From assembly GCA_963921345.3 (NCBI GenBank), contig OZ001229.2:186001-250000 (forward strand): a stretch of 64,000 nt of DNA, in the 5' to 3' direction. Under the pieces are notes generated by a model. It saw only the letters and a program-made list of their open reading frames with translations. It ran no database searches and had not been told where the DNA came from. Shown piece after piece: positions 7,564-17,541 of this stretch. The position numbers were made by a program, and so were the translations under genes. Within the stretch, counting starts at the first letter, position 1; every line of letters starts with the position of its first letter. This stretch comes from Hoeflea_A sp963921345. GTDB lineage: Bacteria; Pseudomonadota; Alphaproteobacteria; Rhizobiales; Rhizobiaceae.

Positions 7564-10500
7564 TCAACCGGGCACCGGAACCGACTTCGCGAGCGCAATA
7601 TCTGACGTCGAAAGTGCAAATAACTCGCTCACTCGTTGCTCAATTCGCTCCCGCAACGTCACTGCATTTCGTTCATTTAGATTTCGCTGGTGCGGTGTCC
7701 GCGCGGCCTGTACAGCGTCATTGGCCGCGATCATTTCGCCAACCAGGACATCAATTTCGTCGCGCTGCTGTGGCGTTGCAGCCGGAACCGGCAGATGCTC
7801 AATGAATTGCTTGCCATGTGAGTAGTATCCGCCCCGAAAGGTGCTGGTGTGAGTTCTGACCATTGCCTCGCATAGAGGATGGTGCAGCACGGCCATCAGA
7901 AAGAAGTTTGTCTCTGCGGATCCGGCGGCTGGACGGACAAGGTAGTAGGGACCATTGCCACCGCCAGTCATCATGATGTCGTCGTCGTCGTACGCATAGC
8001 GAGCTTCAAGCGACAAGATGGGCAGAATGATTTTTGGGCTGTCAAATTTGGTAAGGCTCTGCGACCGACCAAACTGATAAAACTGTCTCTCGGCCGCCCG
8101 ACCGCCCGTAATGCTCCTCTCCTCCAGCTTGGCCTGACGCGCCGTCAAATACTCCAGGCAAACGGGAAAATCCCGCGTCATCTCGTCTGGTTGCAACAAT
8201 CTCGCTGAAGTGCGCGCACCCTGCACGATCTCGTAGGGAAAAATCATCCAAGCGTTAGCCTCTGCCCGCGCATATGGGTAAAGCCTTGCATCGTGCAGAC
8301 AGGGCCGGAGAATATCACGCTCGATGGGCCAGTCTCGCCCGTTCCAGTGCAGGGTTACAGTGTCAGCAGTCTCAGCTTTCGATTGGAAGATATAAACGTC
8401 ATCAGCACTTGTTTGGACGCCAACGAATATCTCCGCTACCTCGCCGAGCTCTTGTCCACATTCTGCACGAACCCAATCGAACAATGCACGTGCGGCAGCA
8501 TCCGCGAATTGCCACGGTTCGTCCGTAAGTTCACCGGATGGCATAACTTGGCGAGGACCGGGCGTTCCATATCGCCATGCTTCCAACGTTTCGACACGTT
8601 CGACCGATACATCTGCTTGCCCACGATTATCGAGGATCAATAGACAGGTGTAATTAGTAGCTTGCCGCCCAAATACCTGCTGCACGCCAAAATGCACAAC
8701 CTCATCCAAAACGCGATCAACTGTAATCAATCTCCGCAATGCTCTACCAACCTGAATGGTCATGAATTTGTGCGGTATGATGAAACCAAGGCGGCCAGTC
8801 TCGCACGCTAGGGAAAGGGAACGTTCGATAAACAGAGCATATTTGTCAAAGTTGTCCTGCCGCGCTGTCGTATAAGGCGACGCAGCGTGCTGGAAAAAGG
8901 CTACCTCTTCTGGGGAGTAGTTTTGCATGTGTTGGATACGGGTATAGGGCGGATTGCCCACGATCACATCGAACCCACCTCGCTGAAACTCCCTTGGAAA
9001 CTCATCGGCCCAGGCCAACGGATTCACCTTTTCCAAGAGCTCTGCCGGAAAACCACCACGAGCCGCAGCCCATTCAACCTGGCTCACCAGACTGTTGCCA
9101 GCTCGAAGTGTGTCTTCCAACTCTGGCAGGGCAGCTTCACCGTTGCGGTCTACATAGTCCTGTAGTCCGCCCGCGCTTTCATCCTGTATCAACTTCAACA
9201 GTAGACTGAAGCGCGCCACCTCGACCGCGTTTGCATCAATGTCAACACCTCGAATATGCGCCAACAATATACGGCGCTTTTCCTCGAAGGTTAGCCGCCA
9301 TTGACCCGCCATAACCTCATAAATCTTGTGCCCCACATGGCTTGCACGACTATTTGCCTGATACCAGGCGAGGTAATGATCGGTCAGGAACTCAAAGACT
9401 GACAGCAAGAAGATGCCCGATCCGCAGCATATATCCGCGACCGTGAACTCTTCCAATTCCTCCGGGGTTTTTCCGGCAATTTTCGGTCCAAGAGTCCTTT
9501 GTACGATGGCATCAACAACATACCGAGGTGTTGGAACTACACCGCCGCTTTCACGCACCTCCGGTTTACTAACAATCTCAATAGCCCCAGTATCACTGAT
9601 AGTGATGATTTCACCCAGGAACAGTTCATAGATTTCGCCCAAGACTTCGGCCTCGACAACCGCGAAGGTGTAGGGGCTTTGAGGATAATATAGCTCGGCG
9701 ATGATCCCGCTCAGCACACCATCGCTGATCCGGATGCCGAGCCGCTCATCATCAAGCAAACGGAACAAGCCAGAATCATAAAACGCATCAGCTCGCCGCA
9801 GCTCCTCTCGGAAAGCATCGAAACTGTTGCCTCCTGCCAACCCGCGCAACATCTCATAGCGCTCAATCTCACGATCCTCGCAAATACGCAGAAACACGAT
9901 GCGCGAAAGGAAAAGCTGTACCGCATATGTCAGCTCTGCTGGCGACAGGCCTGGCGTGTTTTGTTGAATATCTTGAGCCAGTCGCTCTCGCCATGACCGT
10001 ACTTGCTCCAAGAAGAAATCATCGAATTGTTCAGCCCCATGGCGCGTCACGTCTACAGCGAAAACTCGGTCAAACTCCCCGGAGTAAACTGACTCACGCG
10101 AAAGCAGCGGCCATAGCTCGTCAAAGCGCGCTTCAAATTCGTCGTAGGCGACCAACAAGATACGAGCGACGTGGGCTTCATCATTTTCGTCTGGTTGCGG
10201 CTGGCAGTCATAGACCGCCAGTTGATGGAAGTTAGTTAGAACAGAAATGGGAAGGCTAGCAGAGAACCCATACCGGCGTGTTTGAAACGCGGCTTCCTTG
10301 TTCCGATCAATTCGAACATTCGGCTTCTTGGCTTCAACAAAAAGCTTTCTTTGCCTAGCCAGTCGTAATTCATAGTCCGGCTTTTTCGATAGCCTTTCTT
10401 CACCAACTTCAACCGTGGCTTCTTCGATGACTTCACGCAGTCCCAGAGGTTGGCCGCTCGCGTTGTGAACATCCCAACCAAATGCCTCCAGCAACGGGGT

Positions 10501-10629
10501 AATGAAATCTGTTCGCGCCTGAGTCTCGTTATATGCCGATCGCAGATAATCGGCTTCGTTGCGCCTGAAACCTTGGACAAGATCGCTGACACGCGCCCGC
10601 GCGGTTTCTCTTTCGTCCATTTCGTTCAT
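7564..10629 (-). CDS. Eco57I-like type IIG restriction endonuclease-methyltransferase
   Basis: At 1021 aa this has the size and layout of type IIG enzymes, which cut and N6-adenine-methylate DNA in one chain. The N-terminal nuclease part shows KPDYELRL followed by LFVEAKKP, a PD-ExK-type centre. The methylase core has SAM motif I (VADICCGSGIFLLSVFE, near residue 400) and catalytic motif IV (GNPPYTR, near residue 558). A TaqI-like target-recognition region occupies the C-terminal third. Its start overlaps the stop of the separate methylase by four bases (ATGA), so the two are co-translated. The pairing of a large bifunctional enzyme with a separate methylase matches the described Eco57I organisation. 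No frameshift is seen. Confidence 0.88.
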   Translation of the reverse strand: MNEMDERETARARVSDLVQGFRRNEADYLRSAYNETQARTDFITPLLEAFGWDVHNASGQPLGLREVIEEATVEVGEERLSKKPDYELRLARQRKLFVEAKKPNVRIDRNKEAAFQTRRYGFSASLPISVLTNFHQLAVYDCQPQPDENDEAHVARILLVAYDEFEARFDELWPLLSRESVYSGEFDRVFAVDVTRHGAEQFDDFFLEQVRSWRERLAQDIQQNTPGLSPAELTYAVQLFLSRIVFLRICEDREIERYEMLRGLAGGNSFDAFREELRRADAFYDSGLFRLLDDERLGIRISDGVLSGIIAELYYPQSPYTFAVVEAEVLGEIYELFLGEIITISDTGAIEIVSKPEVRESGGVVPTPRYVVDAIVQRTLGPKIAGKTPEELEEFTVADICCGSGIFLLSVFEFLTDHYLAWYQANSRASHVGHKIYEVMAGQWRLTFEEKRRILLAHIRGVDIDANAVEVARFSLLLKLIQDESAGGLQDYVDRNGEAALPELEDTLRAGNSLVSQVEWAAARGGFPAELLEKVNPLAWADEFPREFQRGGFDVIVGNPPYTRIQHMQNYSPEEVAFFQHAASPYTTARQDNFDKYALFIERSLSLACETGRLGFIIPHKFMTIQVGRALRRLITVDRVLDEVVHFGVQQVFGRQATNYTCLLILDNRGQADVSVERVETLEAWRYGTPGPRQVMPSGELTDEPWQFADAAARALFDWVRAECGQELGEVAEIFVGVQTSADDVYIFQSKAETADTVTLHWNGRDWPIERDILRPCLHDARLYPYARAEANAWMIFPYEIVQGARTSARLLQPDEMTRDFPVCLEYLTARQAKLEERSITGGRAAERQFYQFGRSQSLTKFDSPKIILPILSLEARYAYDDDDIMMTGGGNGPYYLVRPAAGSAETNFFLMAVLHHPLCEAMVRTHTSTFRGGYYSHGKQFIEHLPVPAATPQQRDEIDVLVGEMIAANDAVQAARTPHQRNLNERNAVTLRERIEQRVSELFALSTSDIALAKSVPVPG

Positions 10630-12371
10630 GCTGTTCGCGATCTGAAGGACTTTCGGCCACCGCGCCTGCGCGAGTTCCGCCGGTCTCGCATCTTTCTCCA
10701 GATATCATTCAGCAGCGCACATTCTGCTGCCGTCAGCCCCATGTGCTTCCGAAGTACAATGCGCGCGTTTTCCTCCAGAACATCATCCAGTTTTCCGGCC
10801 CGTACCAGCCTATCTACCTCCGATAGTGGCATTGCACCATTAAGCTTGGCGGGCATCAACAATCGTTCGGCTTCAGTCGGTTCGAGCTCCAGAACACCGC
10901 CGCCATAGCTACGTCCTTCGATCTCAGCGGAGGCGGCAGTCAACCAAGTATAGGTATTGGCAACAATGCGCTCAGCCATCGCGCCATTACTGCGCATTCG
11001 GTGGATGGTGTCGGTGGACGTTGCGCCAGATTCGTTTAGCACCATACGTGGAAAATCATAGATCTGGCGAAATGCGAACCCATCTGGCACCCAAACCGAC
11101 GGAACCAGGTACCACGGATCTCGGATCGAACATTTATAGCCCTCGTGAAATTTTCTCCGCTCACCATCCTCAATGTAGCGACGTAATCGAGGGCTCAGTT
11201 TTTTCGCTTGCTCTTTGCTGATGTTCAGCAAATGCACACGATTGCCCATTTCAGCGAGCGACTTCCAGTCAGATTTATCGAGCTGGCTTCCTTTCAGCTG
11301 CGCAGAACGCGAAACCAACGGCGTTGTGTACCCGTCAATGCCTAACTTTGAGACCTGGTCAGCGGTAAGAACGAAAAATTCATTCTTTCCCGTAACAACG
11401 CCAACATCAATGCTTGCATGTGTGGACATTGAGGTAGTGTTGTTCGCATCACGCAAAGCGCGCATGAAGGAGATTTGGCGATTGTTGAGGAAGTACTTCA
11501 ACCATTTTTCGCTATCATGCCGGATCGTTTTGGATTCCGCCTTCGCAAGCATGCGCACAGGCTCATTTTCCACTATCTCAGAAAGCGTTTCCGCCGCTGT
11601 TAGAGAAACACGGCACTCATTGACCTCCGAAGCTTTGGCCAAGGCGCCATCTGCCAACAGGAGAACGACTTCCTGTTCTGCTCTCTCAAAAAACATTTCA
11701 TTGCAGGCGATTATGTCGATACGTTCGAAGTGGTCAGCCAGGAACGATCGGAGCTGCGCCGCATATGTAACCTGCAAAAGCTCAGCTGGTAGAACAAGTG
11801 CCAAGCGACCACCTGGCCTCAAGCTCGCCGTTGCAGCTACAACAAACGGCACCCAGATGTTCGTTAGCCGATTGGGCTTAAGTCCCTGATCACCCATGAT
11901 TGCCATTGCTCGTGCGCGGTGAGGCTCAGGAAAAGACTGGTAGCGGATGAAGGGTGGATTCCCAACGATAACATCAAATGTCGGCTGATCGGTTCCCTGC
12001 CACCAATCGAAGAAATCCGAGTTCTGGATCACCTTTCTCGCTGAAGCCCCAAGTAGAGGCCGCAACCGTTTCGTGGCAGCCTTGGCTTCGGCTGGAATGA
12101 TTTCAATGCCTGTCAGCTGCCTAGCAATGGCATCTTGGGATGCATCTAGAGAAAAAAGCCTTGTCGCAGCAGCTTCAAGAAAAGAGCCATCACCACAGCT
12201 GGGCTCCAAGACCATATCTTCGCTAGATTGTATTGCCCAATTGCATAGCCAGTCTGCTAGTTGCGATGAGGTATAATACCCTCCACGCAGTTTATCCTCA
12301 TCAAGATCGGCAAACCGCCCGTTCGGATTGCGACTGATTTCGCTGACAACAGAGTTGGCTTTTTTACTCAT
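10626..12371 (-). CDS. N6-adenine DNA methyltransferase (M.Eco57I-like)
   Basis: This 581-aa protein has SAM-binding motif I (LEPSCGDGSFLEAA, near residue 58) and catalytic motif IV (VGNPPFIRYQSF, near residue 139), typical of gamma-class N6-adenine methylases. The C-terminal half would be the target-recognition domain. Its role would be protective methylation alongside the bifunctional enzyme encoded just downstream. The start overlaps the regulator gene by ATGA, and the stop overlaps the nuclease-methylase start by ATGA, giving a three-gene operon transcribed leftwards. Confidence 0.87.
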   Translation of the reverse strand: MSKKANSVVSEISRNPNGRFADLDEDKLRGGYYTSSQLADWLCNWAIQSSEDMVLEPSCGDGSFLEAAATRLFSLDASQDAIARQLTGIEIIPAEAKAATKRLRPLLGASARKVIQNSDFFDWWQGTDQPTFDVIVGNPPFIRYQSFPEPHRARAMAIMGDQGLKPNRLTNIWVPFVVAATASLRPGGRLALVLPAELLQVTYAAQLRSFLADHFERIDIIACNEMFFERAEQEVVLLLADGALAKASEVNECRVSLTAAETLSEIVENEPVRMLAKAESKTIRHDSEKWLKYFLNNRQISFMRALRDANNTTSMSTHASIDVGVVTGKNEFFVLTADQVSKLGIDGYTTPLVSRSAQLKGSQLDKSDWKSLAEMGNRVHLLNISKEQAKKLSPRLRRYIEDGERRKFHEGYKCSIRDPWYLVPSVWVPDGFAFRQIYDFPRMVLNESGATSTDTIHRMRSNGAMAERIVANTYTWLTAASAEIEGRSYGGGVLELEPTEAERLLMPAKLNGAMPLSEVDRLVRAGKLDDVLEENARIVLRKHMGLTAAECALLNDIWRKMRDRRNSRRRGGRKSFRSRTA

Positions 12372-12562
12372 TGCCCTTTCTCCATATGGAGCAAAGGCAT
12401 TTCATCTTTCAACAGTCTGTCGATTGCTTCACGAACAACCCAAGCAACCGAAACCCTGTTCCTCTTAGCTATTTCGCTGAGCTCGTGGTGCTGGCTGGCC
12501 GTTAGGCTGACAGACAGGCGGTGAGTTGATTTGTCTTCATTTTCATTGGCTGGATTAGACAT
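12368..12562 (-). CDS. Ribbon-helix-helix (CopG-type) regulator of the R-M operon
   Basis: This short protein contains RLSVSLTASQHHELSEIAKR then VSVAWVVREAIDRLL, the beta strand plus two helices of a ribbon-helix-helix DNA-binding fold. It is the first gene of the restriction-modification operon and overlaps the methylase start. The ATG at 12562 gives 64 aa; an upstream GTG at 12592 would add 10 residues. TGGTGT/ACACCA half-sites lie directly upstream, consistent with autoregulation. A role as controller of the R-M genes is inferred from position. Confidence 0.7.
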   Translation of the reverse strand: MSNPANENEDKSTHRLSVSLTASQHHELSEIAKRNRVSVAWVVREAIDRLLKDEMPLLHMEKGQ

Positions 12563-12574
12563 TATGGTGTTCTC

Positions 12575-12610
12575 TGCATCAACATGCACCACCTTACACC
12601 AACATGGTGT
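12575..12610. promoter_or_regulatory. Candidate operator of the ribbon-helix-helix regulator
   Basis: The palindrome ACACCA-ACA-TGGTGT (12596-12610) and another TGGTGT at 12575-12580 flank a related TGCACCA at 12585-12591. Clusters of short half-sites just upstream of a ribbon-helix-helix gene are the usual layout for autoregulation by such proteins. This is inferred from position and symmetry only. Confidence 0.45.
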
Positions 12611-12674
12611 GATATCAACGAAATTGTCAAAATCAGGCAGGGTTCTCCCCTATTCCTCTTGGTGGTACGGGCGC

Positions 12675-15233
12675 ATGTGGATACGGGCCGCCCTTGCGCA
12701 GGACGATCCGCCGGTCCTCGTCGCCGCGTCCACCAACAACCAGGCCGTCACGAACATCATCGACGCGTTCGGCAAGGACTTCGCCCACGGGCAAGGGCCG
12801 TTCGCTGGCCGCTGGCTGCCCGGAATCAACAGTTTCGGCCTGTTCCTGCCGGCCGCATCGCGCGAAAAAGAGGCGGCCGCGACATACCAGACCGAGCGTT
12901 TCTTTCTCGACGTCGAAAGCGAAGCCTATTTCGTCAATGCCAAGCAAGCCTTCCTGTCGGCGGGGCGGGCGGCATTTCCCGACCTCGTCGACCCCGACGT
13001 ATCGGAAATCGTCTCGGCCCTGTACGAGCGCATCGTGGCACATGCAGGGCTGCTGGCAGGGGTGGACCGCGCACGGCAATCGCTGAAAATCGGACAGGAT
13101 GAATTGTCGGCAGCGCTCGGCGATAATCCGGACGCCGCCATGGAGAAGTTGCGCGCCGAACGGGACCGGCAAACGGCGAACCGCGACCGGCAGGTAGCCG
13201 TCAAGAGACAATGGCAACGCCATCAGGCGAGCGAATCCGTGTTCATGCTGCTGTTTGGCTTCCTGCCGCCCCTTGCGCGCCAGCGGCTGCTTCAGGCAAA
13301 GATCGCTCTCGAAGAGGCCGGGTGCGACCCGGACATTGCCGGTTGTGCGGATCTGGAGGCCATCGATCAGGCGGTGCGCACCGCCGTGAAAGACGCGATG
13401 GTCGCCCTGCACGACGGCGAGGCGGCGCTGGCGAACGCACATTTACTGCGACAGAACCTGCAATCCGCACAGGAGGAATGGGAAACCGCCGTTGCGGCCC
13501 TTTGCGCCGATCCGATCCCGGTCGAGGATGCGGCCGCGCTCGACCGCCACGCCGATTGCAACACGCGTTTCGATCTGTTCCTGCTCGCAACCCATTACTG
13601 GGAAGGCCGCTGGTTGCTGGCGATGGCGGCCGACCTCGCCGACATCGTTGATTCGCACAACAAAACCGGAATGAAGACGGTCGCTCCGCGCTGGCGACGG
13701 CGTATGATGCTGACGCCCTGCGCGGTCTGCACATTTGCCAGCCTGCCCCGCAAGATGACCTACACGAAGGGTCCGTCCGACGATTTCAGGGAGCATCACC
13801 TGCTGAACTTCATCGACCTCCTGATCATCGATGAGGCCGGGCAGGCGCTGCCGGAAGTCGCCGGCGCGTCCATGGCGCTGGCCCGGCGGGCGCTTGTCAT
13901 CGGCGACACGCAGCAGATCGAGCCGATATCCTCGGTGCCGCGACCGGTCGACATCGGCAACCTGCGGGAATGCGCACTTTTGCCGTCGGACTTCGGCGAG
14001 GACGCGCTTGAGCGCCTCTCGGCGCGCGGACTGCGGTCGGTCGGCGGAAGCGCCATGCGTCTTGCCCAGGAAGCCTGCCGGTTTGCCCCCTTCCCCGAAA
14101 TGGAGAGGGGCCTTTATCTGTTCGAGCACCGGCGCTGCTACGACGAGATCATCGGCTACTGCAATGCGTTGTGCTACAAGGGAGCTCTGCAGCCGAAGCG
14201 CGGCGCGGCGCCGGACGACGAGAGCCTTTCCGGCTTCCGCTATCTTCACATCGACGGGATGGCCACCAAACATGGCTCCAGCCGTTCGAATGCGGTCGAG
14301 GCGCGCACCGTCGCGGCATGGCTTGCCGACAACCGCAAGGCGCTCGAAGCGCAATACGGGCGCAGGCTCGAAGAGATCGTCGGCGTCGTAACGCCCTTCG
14401 GCCGTCAGGCCCGCGAGATCAGGCAGGCCTGCGCCGATCAGGGCATCGATATGGGCAAGCGCACCGGAATGACCGTCGGTACCGTGCACGCCCTGCAGGG
14501 TGCCGAGCGGCCGGTCGTGCTGTTCTCACCGGTCTATTCGAAGCACGCAGACGGCCGTTTCATCGACGCATCCCCCGGCATGCTAAACGTCACGGTGTCT
14601 CGCGCCAGGGACAGTTTCCTGGTCTTCGGCGACATGGATGTGTTCTCGGGCGCGGAACCGGGCTCACCGCGCGCTTTGCTGGCAAGCTTCCTGTTCGCGT
14701 CCGAAAACAACGTGCTGCAGTTCCGTCCGGAACCGCGCGGCGACCTGCAACAGGACGCAGACGATCTGGTCACGCTGCGCGATGCGGCGGAACACGACGC
14801 CTTCCTTTTGCAGGCCCTTGCCTCCGATGCGCAGCGGTTCGTGATTGTCAGCCCCTGGATCGTCGTTACGACGATGCAGCGTTCGGGCCTCCTCGAGGGA
14901 TTTCGCGCTGCGGCTGCGCGTGGCGCGCAGATTGAGATATTCACCGATCCGAATCTGAACGAAAAGCGCGACAGCGAAGATATCAGCCAGTTGGAAGCGG
15001 CCGGGCGCGTTCTGTCGGAAAGCGGCATCGCATTGCACAAGGTCCGGCGGTTGCACAGCAAGATCGTGGCGATCGACACGGACAGTATTTGCATCGGATC
15101 CTACAACTGGCTGAGCGCCGACCGGAGCGGCAAGTACGCCCGCCACGAAACCTCCATGGTCTATAGCGGCCGGCGCGTGAAACGGGAAATAGAGGTCATC
15201 ACAGACAGCCTGAGGCAAAGACAGGCGGGCTGA
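12675..15233 (+). pseudogene. 5'-truncated SF1 (DNA2/NAM7-like) helicase with C-terminal phospholipase D domain
   Basis: The coding similarity begins abruptly near 12675 with MWIRAALAQDDPPVLVAAST, which in such helicases follows Walker A. No GxxGTGKT motif exists upstream, so the ATP-binding 5' end is missing. The remainder is well kept: motif II LLIIDEAGQALPEV, QQIEPISSVP, then VGTVHALQGAERPVVL and LNVTVSRARDSFLVFGD for motifs V and VI. The C-terminus has a phospholipase D HKD motif, HSKIVAID followed by GSYNWLSAD. An ATG at 12675 could still start an 852-aa product, but without Walker A helicase activity is unlikely. Its 5' end meets the promoter side of the R-M operon, suggesting that island replaced it. 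Confidence 0.8.
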
Positions 15234-15312
15234 GCAGATACTCGCGGCAAGGTGCGCCAGGAACGGACAGGCGCTTGGATTAGAAATATGTGCTTGCGCT
15301 GACCATACTTCG

Positions 15313-15948
15313 CTACGGCTCACGGAACGTCTTGCCAGACGGATAGCCTGTAATTGTACCTATGGATGGATCAAGAACACTTTCGATCTCGTCGACCATG
15401 CCCTGCGTTCGGATCATGGCAAATATCCTGATCTCAGTTTCCGGCATGGCTTCGGCAAGCAACGAAGCGCAAGCAAATGTCGTGCGTCCCATGGTCAGAA
15501 CATCATCGACAAGAGTGATCTGTGCCGGGTGAATCAGATCAGCGTCCACCCTCATGCTATCCCTGTGCTCGGGAACCAACGGACGCTCACTGGCTGGTGA
15601 AGTGGAAGATTTTCGAACGGCCGTGACGCGCTCGATTAGCGATACTACGTCGCCACCGTAACCATGCGCGGCCAGTACATCGGCGATGACCTTGGACGGC
15701 CACAATGCACCATCGGTTAAGGGCGCACTGCGCGGAACCGGGACGAGGGTCACGTCTGGATTAAGAAAGGGTGCCAGCACTTCCGCTTCCGGCTTTTCCA
15801 GATGAGGCAGCGCCTTTTCGATCTGAGTGATGCTACCCGCTTTGAGCTTGCCGCAAATGTGTCGGGAACGCCGTGAAGTTTCGCTTTTGCCGCGTGGCGA
15901 GTAATTTGCAAAGGTCGCGTAAGGAAACTCAGAAGGCTCAGAAGGCAC
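15313..15948 (-). CDS. ComF-like phosphoribosyltransferase
   Basis: This 211-aa protein has a type-I phosphoribosyltransferase fold. The PRPP-binding loop is ITLVDDVLTMGRTTFACA, preceded by DVTLVPVPRSAPL and a flexible loop. The start is a GTG inside the last codons of the dprA-like gene, giving an 11-base overlap that implies coupled translation. ComF proteins normally act in DNA uptake. Here the isolated pair with a DprA homologue beside restriction genes suggests an accessory, possibly defence, role; DprA-phosphoribosyltransferase pairs have, as I recall, been listed as candidate defence systems. The substrate is unknown. Confidence 0.75.
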   Translation of the reverse strand: MPSEPSEFPYATFANYSPRGKSETSRRSRHICGKLKAGSITQIEKALPHLEKPEAEVLAPFLNPDVTLVPVPRSAPLTDGALWPSKVIADVLAAHGYGGDVVSLIERVTAVRKSSTSPASERPLVPEHRDSMRVDADLIHPAQITLVDDVLTMGRTTFACASLLAEAMPETEIRIFAMIRTQGMVDEIESVLDPSIGTITGYPSGKTFREP

Positions 15949-16618
15949 TTACGCCGCCTGCTGTGAAACTCGGTATATCATAGAAGATGTCGGGCATATC
16001 TTCACGACGCAGTTCTTGAGCGCCGTAGGCAATCATCTCTTTCGGCCAGCTTAGTTCTGGGTTCTGTGCTACGCTCTGCATGATGTAGACCAACCTGCCG
16101 AGGCGAATGGCTTCCCATCCCTGATGGCGTGTTCCGCTTTTTTCGCCAGCTTCTACAACAACGGTTGCATCGCAGATCAGCGCCATTGTGCGGTTCCGGC
16201 GCGGGAAGTTGTCTCGCTTGGACGGATATCCTTCGGGAAATTGCGAGATGGCTAGGTGATCGCGCTTGATGATCTCAAGCAAACCTTTGTTCTTAGCCGG
16301 GTAGGCTTGCGAAAGCGGTGTTCCGAGAACCGCAATGGTCTTTCCGCCCATCTCGATGGCGGTTTCATGAGCTACGGTATCGATGCCTTCTGCAAGGCCG
16401 CTGACAACGGTAATTCCGTGCTCAACAAGCGCTTTGGTAAACGACCTAGCACGCGCTATGCCTTCACGGCTGGCTTTTCGGGAACCGACAATTGCGACGC
16501 GCTTTCCTTCGGTCAACAGCGAAGCATCGCCCGCAAGATACAGCTCGTCGGGGGCGTTCTTCGCTTCCACCTCGTTGAGTTGTCCTAGAATGTCCCGTGT
16601 CTCGAAAAGCATGTCCAT
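15938..16618 (-). CDS. DprA/Smf-like Rossmann-fold protein
   Basis: This 226-aa protein shows the DprA/SMF core: VAIVGSRKASREG, then VVSGLAEGIDTVAHETA, IAVLGTPLSQAYPAKN, and FPRRNRTMALICDATVVVEA. DprA binds single-stranded DNA and loads RecA during transformation. This version lacks the usual N-terminal helical and C-terminal winged-helix extensions, so it is a short stand-alone core. It is translationally coupled to the phosphoribosyltransferase. The context of a truncated helicase and an R-M locus points away from competence and towards an accessory function. Confidence 0.8.
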   Translation of the reverse strand: MDMLFETRDILGQLNEVEAKNAPDELYLAGDASLLTEGKRVAIVGSRKASREGIARARSFTKALVEHGITVVSGLAEGIDTVAHETAIEMGGKTIAVLGTPLSQAYPAKNKGLLEIIKRDHLAISQFPEGYPSKRDNFPRRNRTMALICDATVVVEAGEKSGTRHQGWEAIRLGRLVYIMQSVAQNPELSWPKEMIAYGAQELRREDMPDIFYDIPSFTAGGVSAF

Positions 16619-16933
16619 GCTGTCGTTCTTGGCGGCGAATGTTCCGCGTTCTCCCTTCGTTTCAGCCTACCGCATTCGGAATCTGCGATCCAGTTTGATC
16701 TGCGAGTTATCCCGAATCCCTTGATTTCGGGTGTCTAACCCCTGTGCCTACCTCGTCTCATCGGGTAGCTAAGTCCACCCTGCCCTATCAGTCTGGCCGG
16801 AACCTGAGTGCCTGTTCTTTGGTGAGTTGGAAGCGTCCGTTCTTTGATCGGCGTGGGTGCCAAGGCGCGTCCCGCAAGGGGCGCGGGGCGGCGTATTGAG
16901 TGTCATGGCCGAATGGCCATGCCCTTTTGTGGC
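16619..16933. other. Intergenic stretch with no supported gene
   Basis: About 315 bases between the dprA-like start and an istB fragment. The translations here are shadows with skewed composition. The sequence probably contains the promoter of the minus-strand dprA-like operon, but I cannot point to clear -35/-10 boxes. Confidence 0.4.
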
Positions 16934-17201
16934 CGAGCCGATTGGCGAAGGCGCCATGATCCTGACCTCCAATTGCGGCTTTGCCGAATGGGCGAAGGTA
17001 TTTGGCGATCCTGTGGTTGCAACCGCCCTGCTGGATAGGCTTTTGCACCACGCGGTCGTCATCCAGATCGAGGGCGCAAGCTATCGCCTGCGGTCTCATG
17101 CTGATTTGATCCCGGAACATGTTCGAGCCAATGCTCAAATCTCACCGCCGCCGCCGAAAAAGCGCGGACGGCCGAAAAAGGAGGGAAATGCAGCCTCTTG
17201 A
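16934..17201 (+). pseudogene. IstB C-terminal fragment (second, different IS21 element)
   Basis: The frame reads GEGAMILTSNCGFAEWAKVF, then ATALLDRLLHHAVVIQIEGA and SYRLRSHADLIPEHV, which is the end of an IS21-family IstB ATPase. The Walker A half is absent. It differs clearly from the istB at 1258-2037, so it is a separate, older element. The tail is Pro/Lys-rich (PPPPKKRGRPKKEG). Confidence 0.75.
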
Positions 17202-17249
17202 TCCTGGCTCGTCACCAGATCCTGTAAGTGGGGAAATTTACTTCGGCAT

Positions 17250-17541
17250 TGACAGCATGAACTACGCTGAAGCTGCCAGCGCTGGCTTCGCAATCGGATC
17301 AGGTGCTGTGGAGGCGGCGAACAAGGTCCTGGTGACGAGCCGGATGAAGCGCACTGGGCGGCGCGGGGGGCGTGAAGGCGGCCAAGGGGTCCTGACCTTC
17401 CGCTCTCTGCTCAAATCCGGACGCTTCGACAGGGCATGGGGCACCATGGTGCCGCGCCTGAACCGCGGCCAGCGGTGGAAGCCACCCAAATGTGCCAACG
17501 ACAACCGAACAGTCGCCGCACAAGATGCGCTCGCAGCATGA
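17250..17541 (+). pseudogene. Transposase C-terminal fragment (ISKra4-like)
   Basis: The frame from about 17258 reads MNYAEAASAGFAIGSGAVEA, then NKVLVTSRMKRTGRRGG and QGVLTFRSLLKSGRFDRAW. This resembles the conserved end of ISKra4-type transposases (Gly-Ser-Gly then a Val-Glu-Ala helix, Gln-Gly-x-Leu). All upstream catalytic parts are missing. It abuts the istB fragment, so the area is layered IS debris. Confidence 0.6.

Noticed and set aside
13443..14489. 348-codon minus-strand frame inside the helicase gene
   Set aside because: The plus-strand translation has SF1 helicase motifs throughout, so the opposite frame is a high-GC artefact.
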